Origin: Zhouia amylolytica
Lineage (GTDB): Bacteria > Bacteroidota > Bacteroidia > Flavobacteriales > Flavobacteriaceae
DNA length: 64,000 nt
Assembly (NCBI RefSeq): GCF_900116365.1
Contig: NZ_FPAG01000008.1
Span: forward strand, 124,001 to 188,000
Direction: 5' to 3'
The position numbers were made by a program, and so were the translations under genes. The notes beneath the pieces are model-generated. The model was not told the DNA's origin. It did no database searches and saw only the letters and a list, made by a program, of their open reading frames with translations. Of the stretch, positions 7,173-14,357 are shown piece after piece. Each line of letters opens with the position of its first letter. Within the stretch, counting starts at the first letter, position 1.

Positions 7173-7583
7173 ATGCAAACCGAAGAAGAAATCCTAAAAA
7201 TAAAAAAAGTAAAAAATACCGCAGTTAGAACTGTGGTTTTGCGCCATCTTTTAAGCCAAGAAAAAGCCCAATCCTTAAAGGATATTGAAAACGCATTAAC
7301 ATACACAGACAGAAGTTCTATTTTTAGAACCTTGAAAACATTTGAGGAAAACAAAGTCATCCATAGTATCGAAGACGGTTCTGGAATGACCAAATATGCG
7401 GTCTGTGCCGAAGGCTGCAATTGCGACCCAAAGGATTTGCACTATCATTTTTATTGTATGAATTGCAATAAAACATTTTGTCTTTTTGATGTTCCTATTC
7501 CCAATATTCAACTTCCCGAAAACTTCAAGTTACAACAGGCAAATATGGTCGTAAAGGGCTTGTGCGACAACTGCAACAAATAA
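7173..7583 (+). CDS. Fur-family metalloregulator
   Basis: A 136-aa Fur-family repressor. The N-terminal winged helix includes NTAVRTVVLRHLL, DIENAL and TDRSSIFRTLKTFEENKVI. The C-terminal dimerization domain has HYHFYCMNCNKTFC and ends with GLCDNCNK, giving two CxxC pairs that should form the structural zinc site. His/Cys-rich DLHYHFYC fits the regulatory metal site. It resembles Zur-like or generic Fur members; the sensed metal cannot be read off. A TonB-dependent receptor begins 66 bp downstream, after an inverted repeat that may be its operator. Confidence 0.85.
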   Translation: MQTEEEILKIKKVKNTAVRTVVLRHLLSQEKAQSLKDIENALTYTDRSSIFRTLKTFEENKVIHSIEDGSGMTKYAVCAEGCNCDPKDLHYHFYCMNCNKTFCLFDVPIPNIQLPENFKLQQANMVVKGLCDNCNK

Positions 7584-7587
7584 TCTT

Positions 7588-7622
7588 TGCAATCGAGTTG
7601 CACTAAAAGCCGAATACATTTG
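7588..7622 (+). promoter_or_regulatory. Possible promoter and operator of the metal TonB receptor
   Basis: TGCAA-N5-TTGCA (7588-7602) is a short inverted repeat just after the Fur-family gene, and TACATTTG (7615-7622) matches the TAnnTTTG -7 element, 28 bp before the receptor ATG. The repeat is a candidate binding site for the adjacent Fur-type regulator. The spacing to a -33 TTG is not ideal, so this is tentative. Confidence 0.35.
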
Positions 7623-7649
7623 CATGTTCTTATAAACCAGAATAAGCAG

Positions 7650-9833
7650 ATGAAAAAAGCATATTTAACTACATTTTTTTTAATAGTATCAATTATATCA
7701 ATCGCGCAAACAAGCGATATTTCCATCACTGTGAGCGATGCGGAATCAAACGAGCCTTTATTGGGGGCAACCGTCTATATTGAACAATTAGAGAAAGGAG
7801 CAGTAACCAATCTTGATGGAATTGCAACGTTTACAGCAATCCCGTACGGCAACCATATAATTAAAATTTCTTATATAGGTTTTGAAACCATCGAAACCAC
7901 TATTGAAGTTGGTACAAAAAAGGAATTCTCTTTTAAACTCGAATCTGGAGGAAATGAACTTGATGAAGTTGTTGTTCAATCCACAAGAAGTACAAGAACC
8001 GTAAAAAAAATCCCTACGAGAATAGAATTTATCGGCGCAGAGGAATTAGGAGAAAAAGCGGTTATGAATCCTACAAACATTTCAATGGTACTTCGTGAAA
8101 GCACGGGAATACAAATGCAACAGACCTCATTAAGCAGTGGGAATACCAATATTAGAATTCAAGGACTTGACGGTCGGTATACCCAACTTTTAAGAGACGG
8201 ATTTCCTTTGTACGGTGGTTTTTCGAGCGGTTTAAGTATTTTACAAATTCCACCTTTAGACCTACAACAATTTGAGATAATAAAAGGAAGCTCATCAACC
8301 CTTTATGGTGGTGGAGCGATTGCAGGTTTGATAAATATGGTATCTAAAACACCTGAAGAAGAACCGTCTTTGGATATTATGCTAACCCAAACACAAGCGT
8401 TGGGTAGTACGGCAAATATTTTTTATAGCAAGCGGAACGAAAAGTTTGGGGTTTCGTTATACGGTTCTGGTCATTACCAAAAGGCGTATGACCCAGAAGA
8501 TGACGGTTTCAGCAATATGCCAAAAACAACTTCATTGTCTTTCAACCCAAAATTCTTTTATTATCCTTCAGAAAAAACAACGTTTTGGATAGGTGTCAAC
8601 GGAACTTATGATGACCGAATTGGTGGAGACGTCACAAAAATTGAAAGAGGCGAAAATGGAATTCACCAATATACCGAAGAAAACCTATCGAAAAGATTGA
8701 GCAGTCAAGTGGTTTATGAAACCCAATTAAGTTCTAATAGTTCTTTAAACATCAAAAATAGTGTCTCTTTTTTCGACAGAAAACTATCAATTTCCGATTT
8801 TAATTTTGACGGAAAACAAACCAATACCTTTACGGAAATCAACTACCATAGAACATCCAAAAAAACAGATTGGATAATTGGAGCAAATTTATATTCATCC
8901 AATTTTGATGAAAATGATAATGCTCCTTTACAACGTGACCAAAAAGACCTTACGTATGGTGCGTTTATAAACAATATTCATGATTTTTCAGATAATTGGA
9001 TTCTGGAAACAGGATTAAGGGCAGATTACAATACCGATTTTGGGTTCTTTCCACTTCCGAGAATATCATTGCTTTACAAGGACAACAGCGGATTTTCGAG
9101 TAGAATTGGTGGTGGACTAGGTTATAAAATTCCAGATGTTTTTACCGAAGAGGCAGAAAACATCAACTTTGAGAATGTACTTGCCATAGATAAATCTTCA
9201 CTTAAAGCCGAACGTTCCTATGGTGTTAATTTTGATGTGAACTATCAAACGAGATTGTTTGATGCAGTAGGTTTTTCTATCAATCAACTTTTCTATGTTT
9301 CAGCAATTGACAACGGACTTCTACTGAATTCAACCGATAATGGATTTTTTGAATTTGAAAATGCAGCCGATGAAATTTTGAGCAAAGGAGCTGAAACCAA
9401 CATTAAATTTACTTACAAAGATTTTAGATGGTTCTTAAATTATGCACTGATTGACACGAAGTTGAACTATTTGGCTGGCAATCCGCAAAAGCCACTTACG
9501 GCAAAGCACAATGCAGGTAGTGTATTGATGTACGAATCTGAAAAATGGCGCATAGGCTATGAAACCTTTTACACAGGAAAACAATTTTTATCCAACGGAA
9601 CAGAAACAACAGATTTTGTGACTATGGGCTTTGTGGCAATGCGTAACTTCAAATGGGGAACAACGTTTGTAAATTTTGAAAATTTCACGAACAGAAGACA
9701 AAGCAAATTTTCACCTTTAGTTTCACCACCACACGATAATCCAGAATTCCCCGAGATATATGCACCAACTGATGGATTTATATTTAGTGTTGGAGTTATC
9801 ATAAAACCGTTTGGAAATGAAGATGACGACTAA
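7650..9833 (+). CDS. TonB-dependent receptor, probable metal or metallophore uptake
   Basis: A 727-aa outer-membrane receptor. The ATG at 7650 begins a clear signal peptide (MKKAYLTTFFLIVSIISIAQ); the in-frame start 63 bp upstream only adds leader residues. Residues about 21-105 are a carboxypeptidase-regulatory-like beta-sandwich, as is common in Bacteroidota. LDEVVVQSTRSTRT leads into the plug (about 115-230, with IRIQGLDGRYTQLLRDGFPL and EIIKGSSSTLYGGGAIAGLI), followed by a 22-strand barrel. It is placed between a Fur-family regulator and a CDF metal transporter, so import of a metal chelate is likely. It has no SusD partner. The substrate is inferred from neighbours only. Confidence 0.85.
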   Translation: MKKAYLTTFFLIVSIISIAQTSDISITVSDAESNEPLLGATVYIEQLEKGAVTNLDGIATFTAIPYGNHIIKISYIGFETIETTIEVGTKKEFSFKLESGGNELDEVVVQSTRSTRTVKKIPTRIEFIGAEELGEKAVMNPTNISMVLRESTGIQMQQTSLSSGNTNIRIQGLDGRYTQLLRDGFPLYGGFSSGLSILQIPPLDLQQFEIIKGSSSTLYGGGAIAGLINMVSKTPEEEPSLDIMLTQTQALGSTANIFYSKRNEKFGVSLYGSGHYQKAYDPEDDGFSNMPKTTSLSFNPKFFYYPSEKTTFWIGVNGTYDDRIGGDVTKIERGENGIHQYTEENLSKRLSSQVVYETQLSSNSSLNIKNSVSFFDRKLSISDFNFDGKQTNTFTEINYHRTSKKTDWIIGANLYSSNFDENDNAPLQRDQKDLTYGAFINNIHDFSDNWILETGLRADYNTDFGFFPLPRISLLYKDNSGFSSRIGGGLGYKIPDVFTEEAENINFENVLAIDKSSLKAERSYGVNFDVNYQTRLFDAVGFSINQLFYVSAIDNGLLLNSTDNGFFEFENAADEILSKGAETNIKFTYKDFRWFLNYALIDTKLNYLAGNPQKPLTAKHNAGSVLMYESEKWRIGYETFYTGKQFLSNGTETTDFVTMGFVAMRNFKWGTTFVNFENFTNRRQSKFSPLVSPPHDNPEFPEIYAPTDGFIFSVGVIIKPFGNEDDD

Positions 9834-9834
9834 A

Positions 9835-10629
9835 ATGAATAAGACAATTTTTGAAATAACAAAAATGGATTGTCCTTCGGAGGAAAATCTAATCAGAATG
9901 AAATTAGATGGGATTTCAGAAATTAAAAACCTTGATTTTGACATTCCAAAACGAAAATTGACCGTTTTTCACAGTGGAAAAATTGACCAAATCGAAAAGT
10001 CAATTATTGAACTGAATTTAGGCGGAAAGAAAATTTCAACAGAACAAACTGAACAAACCGATTTTAAAGAAACCACAAGCCAGAGAAAGTTACTTTGGAC
10101 TGTACTCGGAATTAATTTTGTCTTTTTCATTATCGAAATGACAACAGGGCTTATTTCAAAATCAATGGGACTTGTTGCAGATAGTTTGGATATGCTTGCC
10201 GACAGTTTTGTATATGGAATTAGTTTGTTTGCGGTTGGTGGAACGCTGATAAGAAAAAAACGGATTGCAAAAATAGCGGGGTATTTTCAAATCACACTGG
10301 CTGTTATTGGCTTTGTGGAAGTGTTAAGAAGATTCTTTGGGACAGAAAAACTACCTGACTTTTCGACAATGATAATCGTTTCGGTTTTAGCACTTATCGC
10401 AAATGGAATTTGCCTCTACATTTTAGAAAAGTCAAAGAGCAAAGAAGAGGTACACATGAAAGCAAGTATGATTTTCACCTCAAACGATGTTATTATCAAC
10501 TTGGGAGTGATAATCGCGGGACTTTTGGTAAATTGGTTGAACTCTTCAAAACCTGATTTGATTATTGGAACAATCGTTTTTGTATTGGTTATCCAAGGAG
10601 CATTTAGAATTTTGAAATTGAGCAAGTAA
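9835..10629 (+). CDS. CDF-family cation transporter with N-terminal HMA-like domain
   Basis: A protein of about 264 aa. Residues 1-65 resemble a heavy-metal-associated fold but have MDCPSEE in place of the usual CxxC, so only one cysteine is left. Transmembrane helices follow from about residue 80: a typical cation-diffusion-facilitator core with SKSMGLVADSLDMLADS in helix 2 and TSNDVIINLGV in helix 5, which carry the acidic metal ligands. The usual cytoplasmic C-terminal domain is missing. The ATG at 9835 follows the receptor stop by 1 bp; ATGs inside the receptor end (9811-9823) are alternatives. It probably exports a divalent metal from the cytoplasm. Confidence 0.8.
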   Translation: MNKTIFEITKMDCPSEENLIRMKLDGISEIKNLDFDIPKRKLTVFHSGKIDQIEKSIIELNLGGKKISTEQTEQTDFKETTSQRKLLWTVLGINFVFFIIEMTTGLISKSMGLVADSLDMLADSFVYGISLFAVGGTLIRKKRIAKIAGYFQITLAVIGFVEVLRRFFGTEKLPDFSTMIIVSVLALIANGICLYILEKSKSKEEVHMKASMIFTSNDVIINLGVIIAGLLVNWLNSSKPDLIIGTIVFVLVIQGAFRILKLSK

Positions 10630-10739
10630 ACAGAATTGTTAATCTGTAAGTAGTTTTAATAACTTGTTTAATAAAATTTGTATCTTTAAGATATCAAAGA
10701 AGACCAAATTATATCTTCAAAGTTCTTTATATAGTTTTA

Positions 10740-10758
10740 GTGTGCAAATAGGTGTGCA
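10740..10758 (+). repeat. Pair of GTGTGCA repeats near element end
   Basis: GTGTGCA occurs at 10740-10746 and 10752-10758, 12 bp apart (about one helical turn), roughly 65 bp inside the putative attachment site. Such short direct repeats can be arm-type sites for a tyrosine recombinase; this is inference from position. The rest of 10630-10820 contains no gene that I can support. Confidence 0.3.
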
Positions 10759-10820
10759 TGAAAACATGAATATTACGAAATAGCAGTGGTAATAAGGGGT
10801 AAGGTAGTTTTAAATTAAGT

Positions 10821-10835
10821 CTGCCACCCCGACCA
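10821..10835 (+). other. Attachment-site remnant: 3' end of tRNA-Pro
   Basis: CTGCCACCCCGACCA is the 3' T-stem, acceptor strand, discriminator and CCA of a bacterial tRNA-Pro, which normally begins CGGGGTG and ends CACCCCGACCA. No 5' part of a tRNA precedes it, and the bases upstream (TTAAGT) do not form a T-loop. A Rho-independent terminator follows at once, as after a tRNA gene. This is what an element inserted into the 3' end of a tRNA gene leaves at its far border, so it likely marks the right end of the mobile element. The intact tRNA-Pro should be at the left border, outside the window. Confidence 0.6.
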
Positions 10836-10836
10836 G

Positions 10837-10868
10837 AAAAGCTGAACTTAAGAGTTCAGCTTTTTTTA
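10837..10868 (+). terminator. Terminator originally of tRNA-Pro
   Basis: AAAAGCTGAACT (10837-10848) pairs perfectly with AGTTCAGCTTTT (10853-10864) around a TAAG loop and leads into seven Ts. It would terminate the CDF/TonB operon of the element today. Confidence 0.85.
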
Positions 10869-10923
10869 TTTATACCTAGCCGAAAATATATTTTCGAGCG
10901 CAGGAATAAATAAAAAAAGATGC

Positions 10924-11058
10924 AAAGCGCGAGCTTTGTTCAGCGATGATGAGCAACGACCCCACTTCAGGATCACTGGAGGTAATCCATCCATTGAAGT
11001 TATTCATTTTTTTGAGAAGGAATTAAAGCGCGAGCTTTGTTCAGAGATGATGCGCAAC
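10924..11058 (+). repeat. Two 34-bp direct repeats
   Basis: A 34-bp unit beginning AAAGCGCGAGCTTTGTTCAG occurs at 10924-10957 and 11025-11058 with two mismatches. Each begins with a small hairpin, AAAGC-GCGA-GCTTT, that has a GNRA-type loop. A related 20-bp sequence, TTCAGGATCACTGGAGGTAA (10966-10985), recurs at 11659-11678 with two mismatches. Only two copies with a 67-bp gap exist, so this is not a CRISPR array. Confidence 0.6.
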
Positions 11059-11157
11059 AAACGGATCATGCCTAATTTTGTGTTTGTGCAAAAATTGTGA
11101 TTGATTATTGAAGGAAAAATGAATTAAGCATCGCATCACGAGATTGTACAACGAATT

Positions 11158-11431
11158 CGGAATTACATGTGAGAGTGATGAGTGGAGAGTGGATTCCGCA
11201 ATAAATGCGGAATGACATTGGGTGCGGAATGATATTGGGAGAGAACAGAATGGTCTGGTTCTGGTTACTATATTAAAGGATTCCGGAACAGGTACGGAAT
11301 TACATGTGAGAGTGATGAGTGGAGAGTGGATTCCGCAATAAATGCGGAATGACATTGGGTGCGGAATGACATTGGGAGAGAACAGAGTGGTCTGGTTCCG
11401 GTTACTATATTAATGGATTCCATAATAGGTA
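11158..11431 (+). repeat. Tandem duplication of a 137-bp palindrome-bearing unit
   Basis: Two nearly identical 137-bp copies lie head to tail (11158-11294 and 11295-11431). Each contains the palindromic core ATTCCGCA-ATAAA-TGCGGAAT and two copies of a TGCGGAATGAYATTGGG subunit. The arms TGCGGAATGA recall the dispersed palindromic repeats found in many intergenic regions of bacterial genomes. No start codon with ribosome-binding site or credible protein is present; the minus-strand frame across it is an accident of the repeat. Confidence 0.75.
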
Positions 11432-12109
11432 CAGAATGACAAGTTAGATGGATTCTAAATCATATTGCTTCAAAATACATATGTAGTGATCCCTGGTCTG
11501 TTTGATGGGAAACCAGATTGAAGTGGGTGATTAATACTTCTGGCAGTATCAGGTATAAGAGGTCTAGAAATAATCCGAATACTATTATTTTTTAGCAAAG
11601 ATCTTAATCTATTATTCAATTCGCACACAACTTTTGAGATTGATCCCAACAAAACGAATTCAGGATCACGGGAGGTTATGAGAAAGTTTGGAAACATTTT
11701 ATACTTGATTGAATCTGAATCGATGTGTTCATACTTTATCCATACTTTAACTATGCTTCAACCATGCCTTAACTATGCCTGAAATGGGGTGTTTCCATGC
11801 TTGAATATTGATCAAATATCAAGCTAAGGAAAGAGTTTGTATTTTTATATATCATTTTATACTTCACGGCAATAAGATGCAAAATCGGCTAAAAATGATG
11901 TTTTAATTCGTGCAGGTTGGAACCATTAAATAATTAAGAAAGGATGCATAAGATAAATGGATTAAGGTTGTAAATGTTGGTAAGCAAAAAATATAGGGGG
12001 TAAGTTATAGGTCTAAATCTGATAGGAGCCTATTTGCTCTTCATTTTTGCTTACGACAAGACAATCGTTACTTTTGCTAGTAGGGGTATTGAAGATTGGT
12101 GTTTGAAAA
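11432..12109. other. Gene-free intergenic stretch
   Basis: Apart from the second copy of a 20-bp repeat (11659-11678) and the 11-bp tandem repeats (11730-11784), I see no gene, RNA gene or clear promoter here. The open frame on the minus strand at 11470-11697 has no recognisable protein and no ribosome-binding signal. Confidence 0.5.
11730..11784 (+). repeat. Five degenerate 11-bp tandem repeats
   Basis: Five consecutive 11-mers fit YATRCYTTAAC: CATACTTTATC, CATACTTTAAC, TATGCTTCAAC, CATGCCTTAAC and TATGCCTGAAA. It is a small minisatellite in non-coding DNA; each unit is about one helical turn. Confidence 0.6.
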
Positions 12110-12150
12110 TAAAAACAGCAGGGTATTGAACCCCGCTGCTTTGTTTTTTC
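12110..12150 (-). terminator. Bidirectional terminator after the propeller lipoprotein
   Basis: CAGC-A-GGGT (12116-12124) pairs with ACCC-C-GCTG (12130-12138) with one internal mismatch. A-rich sequence on one side and T-rich on the other give T-runs for both strands. It abuts the stop codon of the minus-strand gene. Confidence 0.7.
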
Positions 12151-12152
12151 TG

Positions 12153-13433
12153 TTATAAAGTATTCAGGGATTGGTTTGAAAACGCGTTTAATTCGACTGA
12201 AGCGGTTTCAATTTCGGAAGTGCCATCACCAACTTTGGTCCAGGCAAACAAAATTTTGTTTCCCGTACGCTCCATTTGAGGGAATCCAGAGCTTCTGGAC
12301 ATATCCATTTTAGAGATGATTATCGGCTCAAATTTTTCCCCAAGTTTGTTTACTTTCATCGCCTTGAGGTAGGTTAGGTTATCAATGGATTCCATCCAGC
12401 TTACGATTGCATGGTCTGAATCTGTCATCACAATGTCAACCCTTCCTAGTGTTCCGACATTACTCACCAGGATAGGCTTTAGGAAGGACGCTCCGGCATT
12501 TTCAGAAAAAGCGACCTTTACCTGGGCTTGATCATTAGCTGCAGTAAACCATGCTGCGGCCACATCATCACCAATAGCATCGACTTTCGGTCCATTTACA
12601 GGGCACCCACCTATTACCCAGCCATCATCATGGATAAATTTAGGGGTGGTCCATTCTCCATCCACCAACCTGGTAATTGCAATATCCCTTATCTCATCAT
12701 CCGTCCTATCTCTATAAAGTACAATGGGACCATTACTGGTTATGGTTGCTGTAGTTTGGCAACAGGTACAGGTATTACTGTCCAGAATTTGTTCACTTAA
12801 AACCGTTCCATCTTTATCAATTTCGGCAGCTCTTATACTCATCGTTCCATGGTGACCTGCATGTCCTGATTCTTTTTTAGGATCTGCCGCCATGTTTCTA
12901 CCATCCAACCAGGTAACAAAAAATGAATGCTCCTTATAAGGAAGCAGGGTCATAAAACCATGTTCGGTTTTGGTTTCGTCTGAATACAGTGGCAACTCGG
13001 TTTGCCAGGTTGAATCCTGACTTTTTTGTAAGTTCAATTTGATGTCATAGGCAAAGCTTTCATCTGATGATTTCTTGAGGAAATGAGCCAATAACGTTCC
13101 GTTATTTTCAACAATCATAGGATAATCCGCCCAATTGACGAACCAATTTTGTCCTTGGACAATTTTCTTTGGACTACTCCAATTACCATCTTCAAGGGTT
13201 GCATAATTAAGCTGGGATATGGAATCGTTTACTTTTGTCACCCACGACATCAGGGTCGTTTCATTGGTAGAAACCATATAGGGCAAGGAAATGTTCATTC
13301 CCTGGTCGAAATTAATTTTTTGTACCGTGGTATTGTGTTCTTTATTTTTCTTCTCTTTTGGTTTTGAATTACATGAAATCACACTTATTATGATTGATAA
13401 TGACAAGCAAAATGTCGGAAACGCTTTTTTCAT
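12153..13433 (-). CDS. Sialidase-like beta-propeller lipoprotein with Cys/His clusters
   Basis: A 426-aa surface or periplasmic lipoprotein: signal peptide with lipobox ending at Cys21 (IISVISC). The rest consists of repeated beta-strand units of the kind annotated as exo-alpha-sialidase propellers, for example SFFVTWLDGRNMAA and DVAAAWFTAANDQAQVKVAFS. I do not see a convincing set of sialidase catalytic residues or Asp-boxes, so hydrolase activity is doubtful. Two clusters stand out: GHAGHHG near 188 and SNTCTCCQTTA near 218-228, both plausible metal ligands. It is divergent from a His-rich protein and a TonB receptor, sharing their upstream region, which suggests a joint role in metal handling (inference). 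Confidence 0.65.
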   Translation of the reverse strand: MKKAFPTFCLSLSIIISVISCNSKPKEKKNKEHNTTVQKINFDQGMNISLPYMVSTNETTLMSWVTKVNDSISQLNYATLEDGNWSSPKKIVQGQNWFVNWADYPMIVENNGTLLAHFLKKSSDESFAYDIKLNLQKSQDSTWQTELPLYSDETKTEHGFMTLLPYKEHSFFVTWLDGRNMAADPKKESGHAGHHGTMSIRAAEIDKDGTVLSEQILDSNTCTCCQTTATITSNGPIVLYRDRTDDEIRDIAITRLVDGEWTTPKFIHDDGWVIGGCPVNGPKVDAIGDDVAAAWFTAANDQAQVKVAFSENAGASFLKPILVSNVGTLGRVDIVMTDSDHAIVSWMESIDNLTYLKAMKVNKLGEKFEPIIISKMDMSRSSGFPQMERTGNKILFAWTKVGDGTSEIETASVELNAFSNQSLNTL

Positions 13434-13821
13434 GGTTTTGATTGGGTTATGTCTTAGTAAAAATTTATTCTCAGTAAATTTTGAGAATGGTTCGCAAAAT
13501 AAAAAATATGTTTGCCCAAAGGTTAGAAAAAGGCATTTTTTTCTAGCGTGATTGTTGTCCTACCCAATTTAGGACTCAGTTGAATCAATAAGTTTACAAG
13601 TTATCACTTCCTTATACCATGTTCTGATGATCCTTGAGAAAAGAACAGGAATGTGCTGTATGTTGTGCAGTTTCCTTTTGCCCAACATAAAGATTTAATC
13701 ATTTTTATGATTAATACTGCTTTAAGATTAAATCTTGCGATTACCTTTGCAGGTACTCGCTTTTACCCCGAGATAAAATTAAAATACTATAGCCAGGTTA
13801 TTTATCAATATAAGGGATGTC
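13434..13821. other. Divergent intergenic region of the second metal locus
   Basis: This 388-bp region separates the minus-strand lipoprotein from the plus-strand His-rich gene and must hold both promoters. I see no gene in it. The most notable structure is the inverted-repeat cluster at 13691-13735 described separately. Confidence 0.5.
13691..13749 (+). promoter_or_regulatory. Inverted repeats and -7 element before the His-rich gene
   Basis: AGATTTAATC (13691-13700) is the reverse complement of GATTAAATCT (13726-13735), and a second inverted repeat TTAATCAT/ATGATTAA (13695-13702 and 13707-13714) overlaps the first arm. TACCTTTG (13742-13749) fits the -7 consensus about 70 bp before the ATG. 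Together they look like an operator array for a dimeric repressor, possibly a metalloregulator encoded elsewhere. Confidence 0.45.
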
Positions 13822-14253
13822 ATGTTACGATGGTTGTTAATCATTGTACTCTTTGCCTATCTATTTATGCCTTTAAAAAATCAGGTCATTACTGTAGTCC
13901 ATAGTTTATCTCATGGAATTGAAAATGTTTTAAACAATCATCACCATCATACTGAAAAACATACTCATGATTTTCAGTTAGAAAAAGATGATTCTCATTA
14001 TCATGAAACTGCTGATAATCATGATCATAGCCGCCTTTCCTTGATAGCGTCTTTGTTTTCTCCAGAAGAAGATCGTAAAAACCAGCAAAAAGAATTTTTT
14101 GTATTTGAAATGCTCGACAAGCATTATCCATCGGGTGTTTATAATGTATTATTTAGCCATACGGCTGTTCAGAGAAAAAATAATTGGGGTGTAATCGCTA
14201 ATTATTTTTCCATTGACCTCCCTATAATTATTCCACCGCCAAGAGCTTTCTAA
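13822..14253 (+). CDS. Histidine-rich membrane-anchored or exported protein
   Basis: A 143-aa protein with an N-terminal hydrophobic segment (LLIIVLFAYLFMPL) that serves as signal peptide or anchor. It is followed by a stretch rich in His, Asp and Glu (HHHHTEKHTHDF, DSHYHETADNHDHSR; residues about 40-75), which should bind zinc, copper or nickel. The C-terminal half has no motif I recognise. It starts after an AAGGGATGTC leader and is followed 104 bp later by a TonB-dependent receptor. In Bacteroidota such His-rich proteins often accompany metal-uptake receptors, perhaps as periplasmic metal buffers; the metal is unknown. Confidence 0.7.
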   Translation: MLRWLLIIVLFAYLFMPLKNQVITVVHSLSHGIENVLNNHHHHTEKHTHDFQLEKDDSHYHETADNHDHSRLSLIASLFSPEEDRKNQQKEFFVFEMLDKHYPSGVYNVLFSHTAVQRKNNWGVIANYFSIDLPIIIPPPRAF

Positions 14254-14357
14254 ATTTTTAAAAATAGTTGTCTGCCATTTATATGGTAAGGTAGACTATA
14301 CATTCAATTTATAAGTTGGGAGGAAACTCTATAATTAATTTTTTTAATCCATTATTA

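Noticed and set aside
11041-11355. Minus-strand open frame of 104 codons
   Set aside because: It spans the 137-bp repeats and translates the same repeated DNA twice; no protein family or start signal supports it.
10924-11431. Possible CRISPR array because of regular direct repeats
   Set aside because: There are only two copies of each unit, of different lengths (34 and 137 bp), without unique spacers of constant size and without cas genes.
11470-11697. Minus-strand open frame of 75 codons
   Set aside because: No recognisable protein, no start signal and it covers a dispersed 20-bp repeat.
12153-13433. Functional sialidase
   Set aside because: The fold pattern fits but I see no convincing catalytic set, and neighbours concern metals and not sialic acid.
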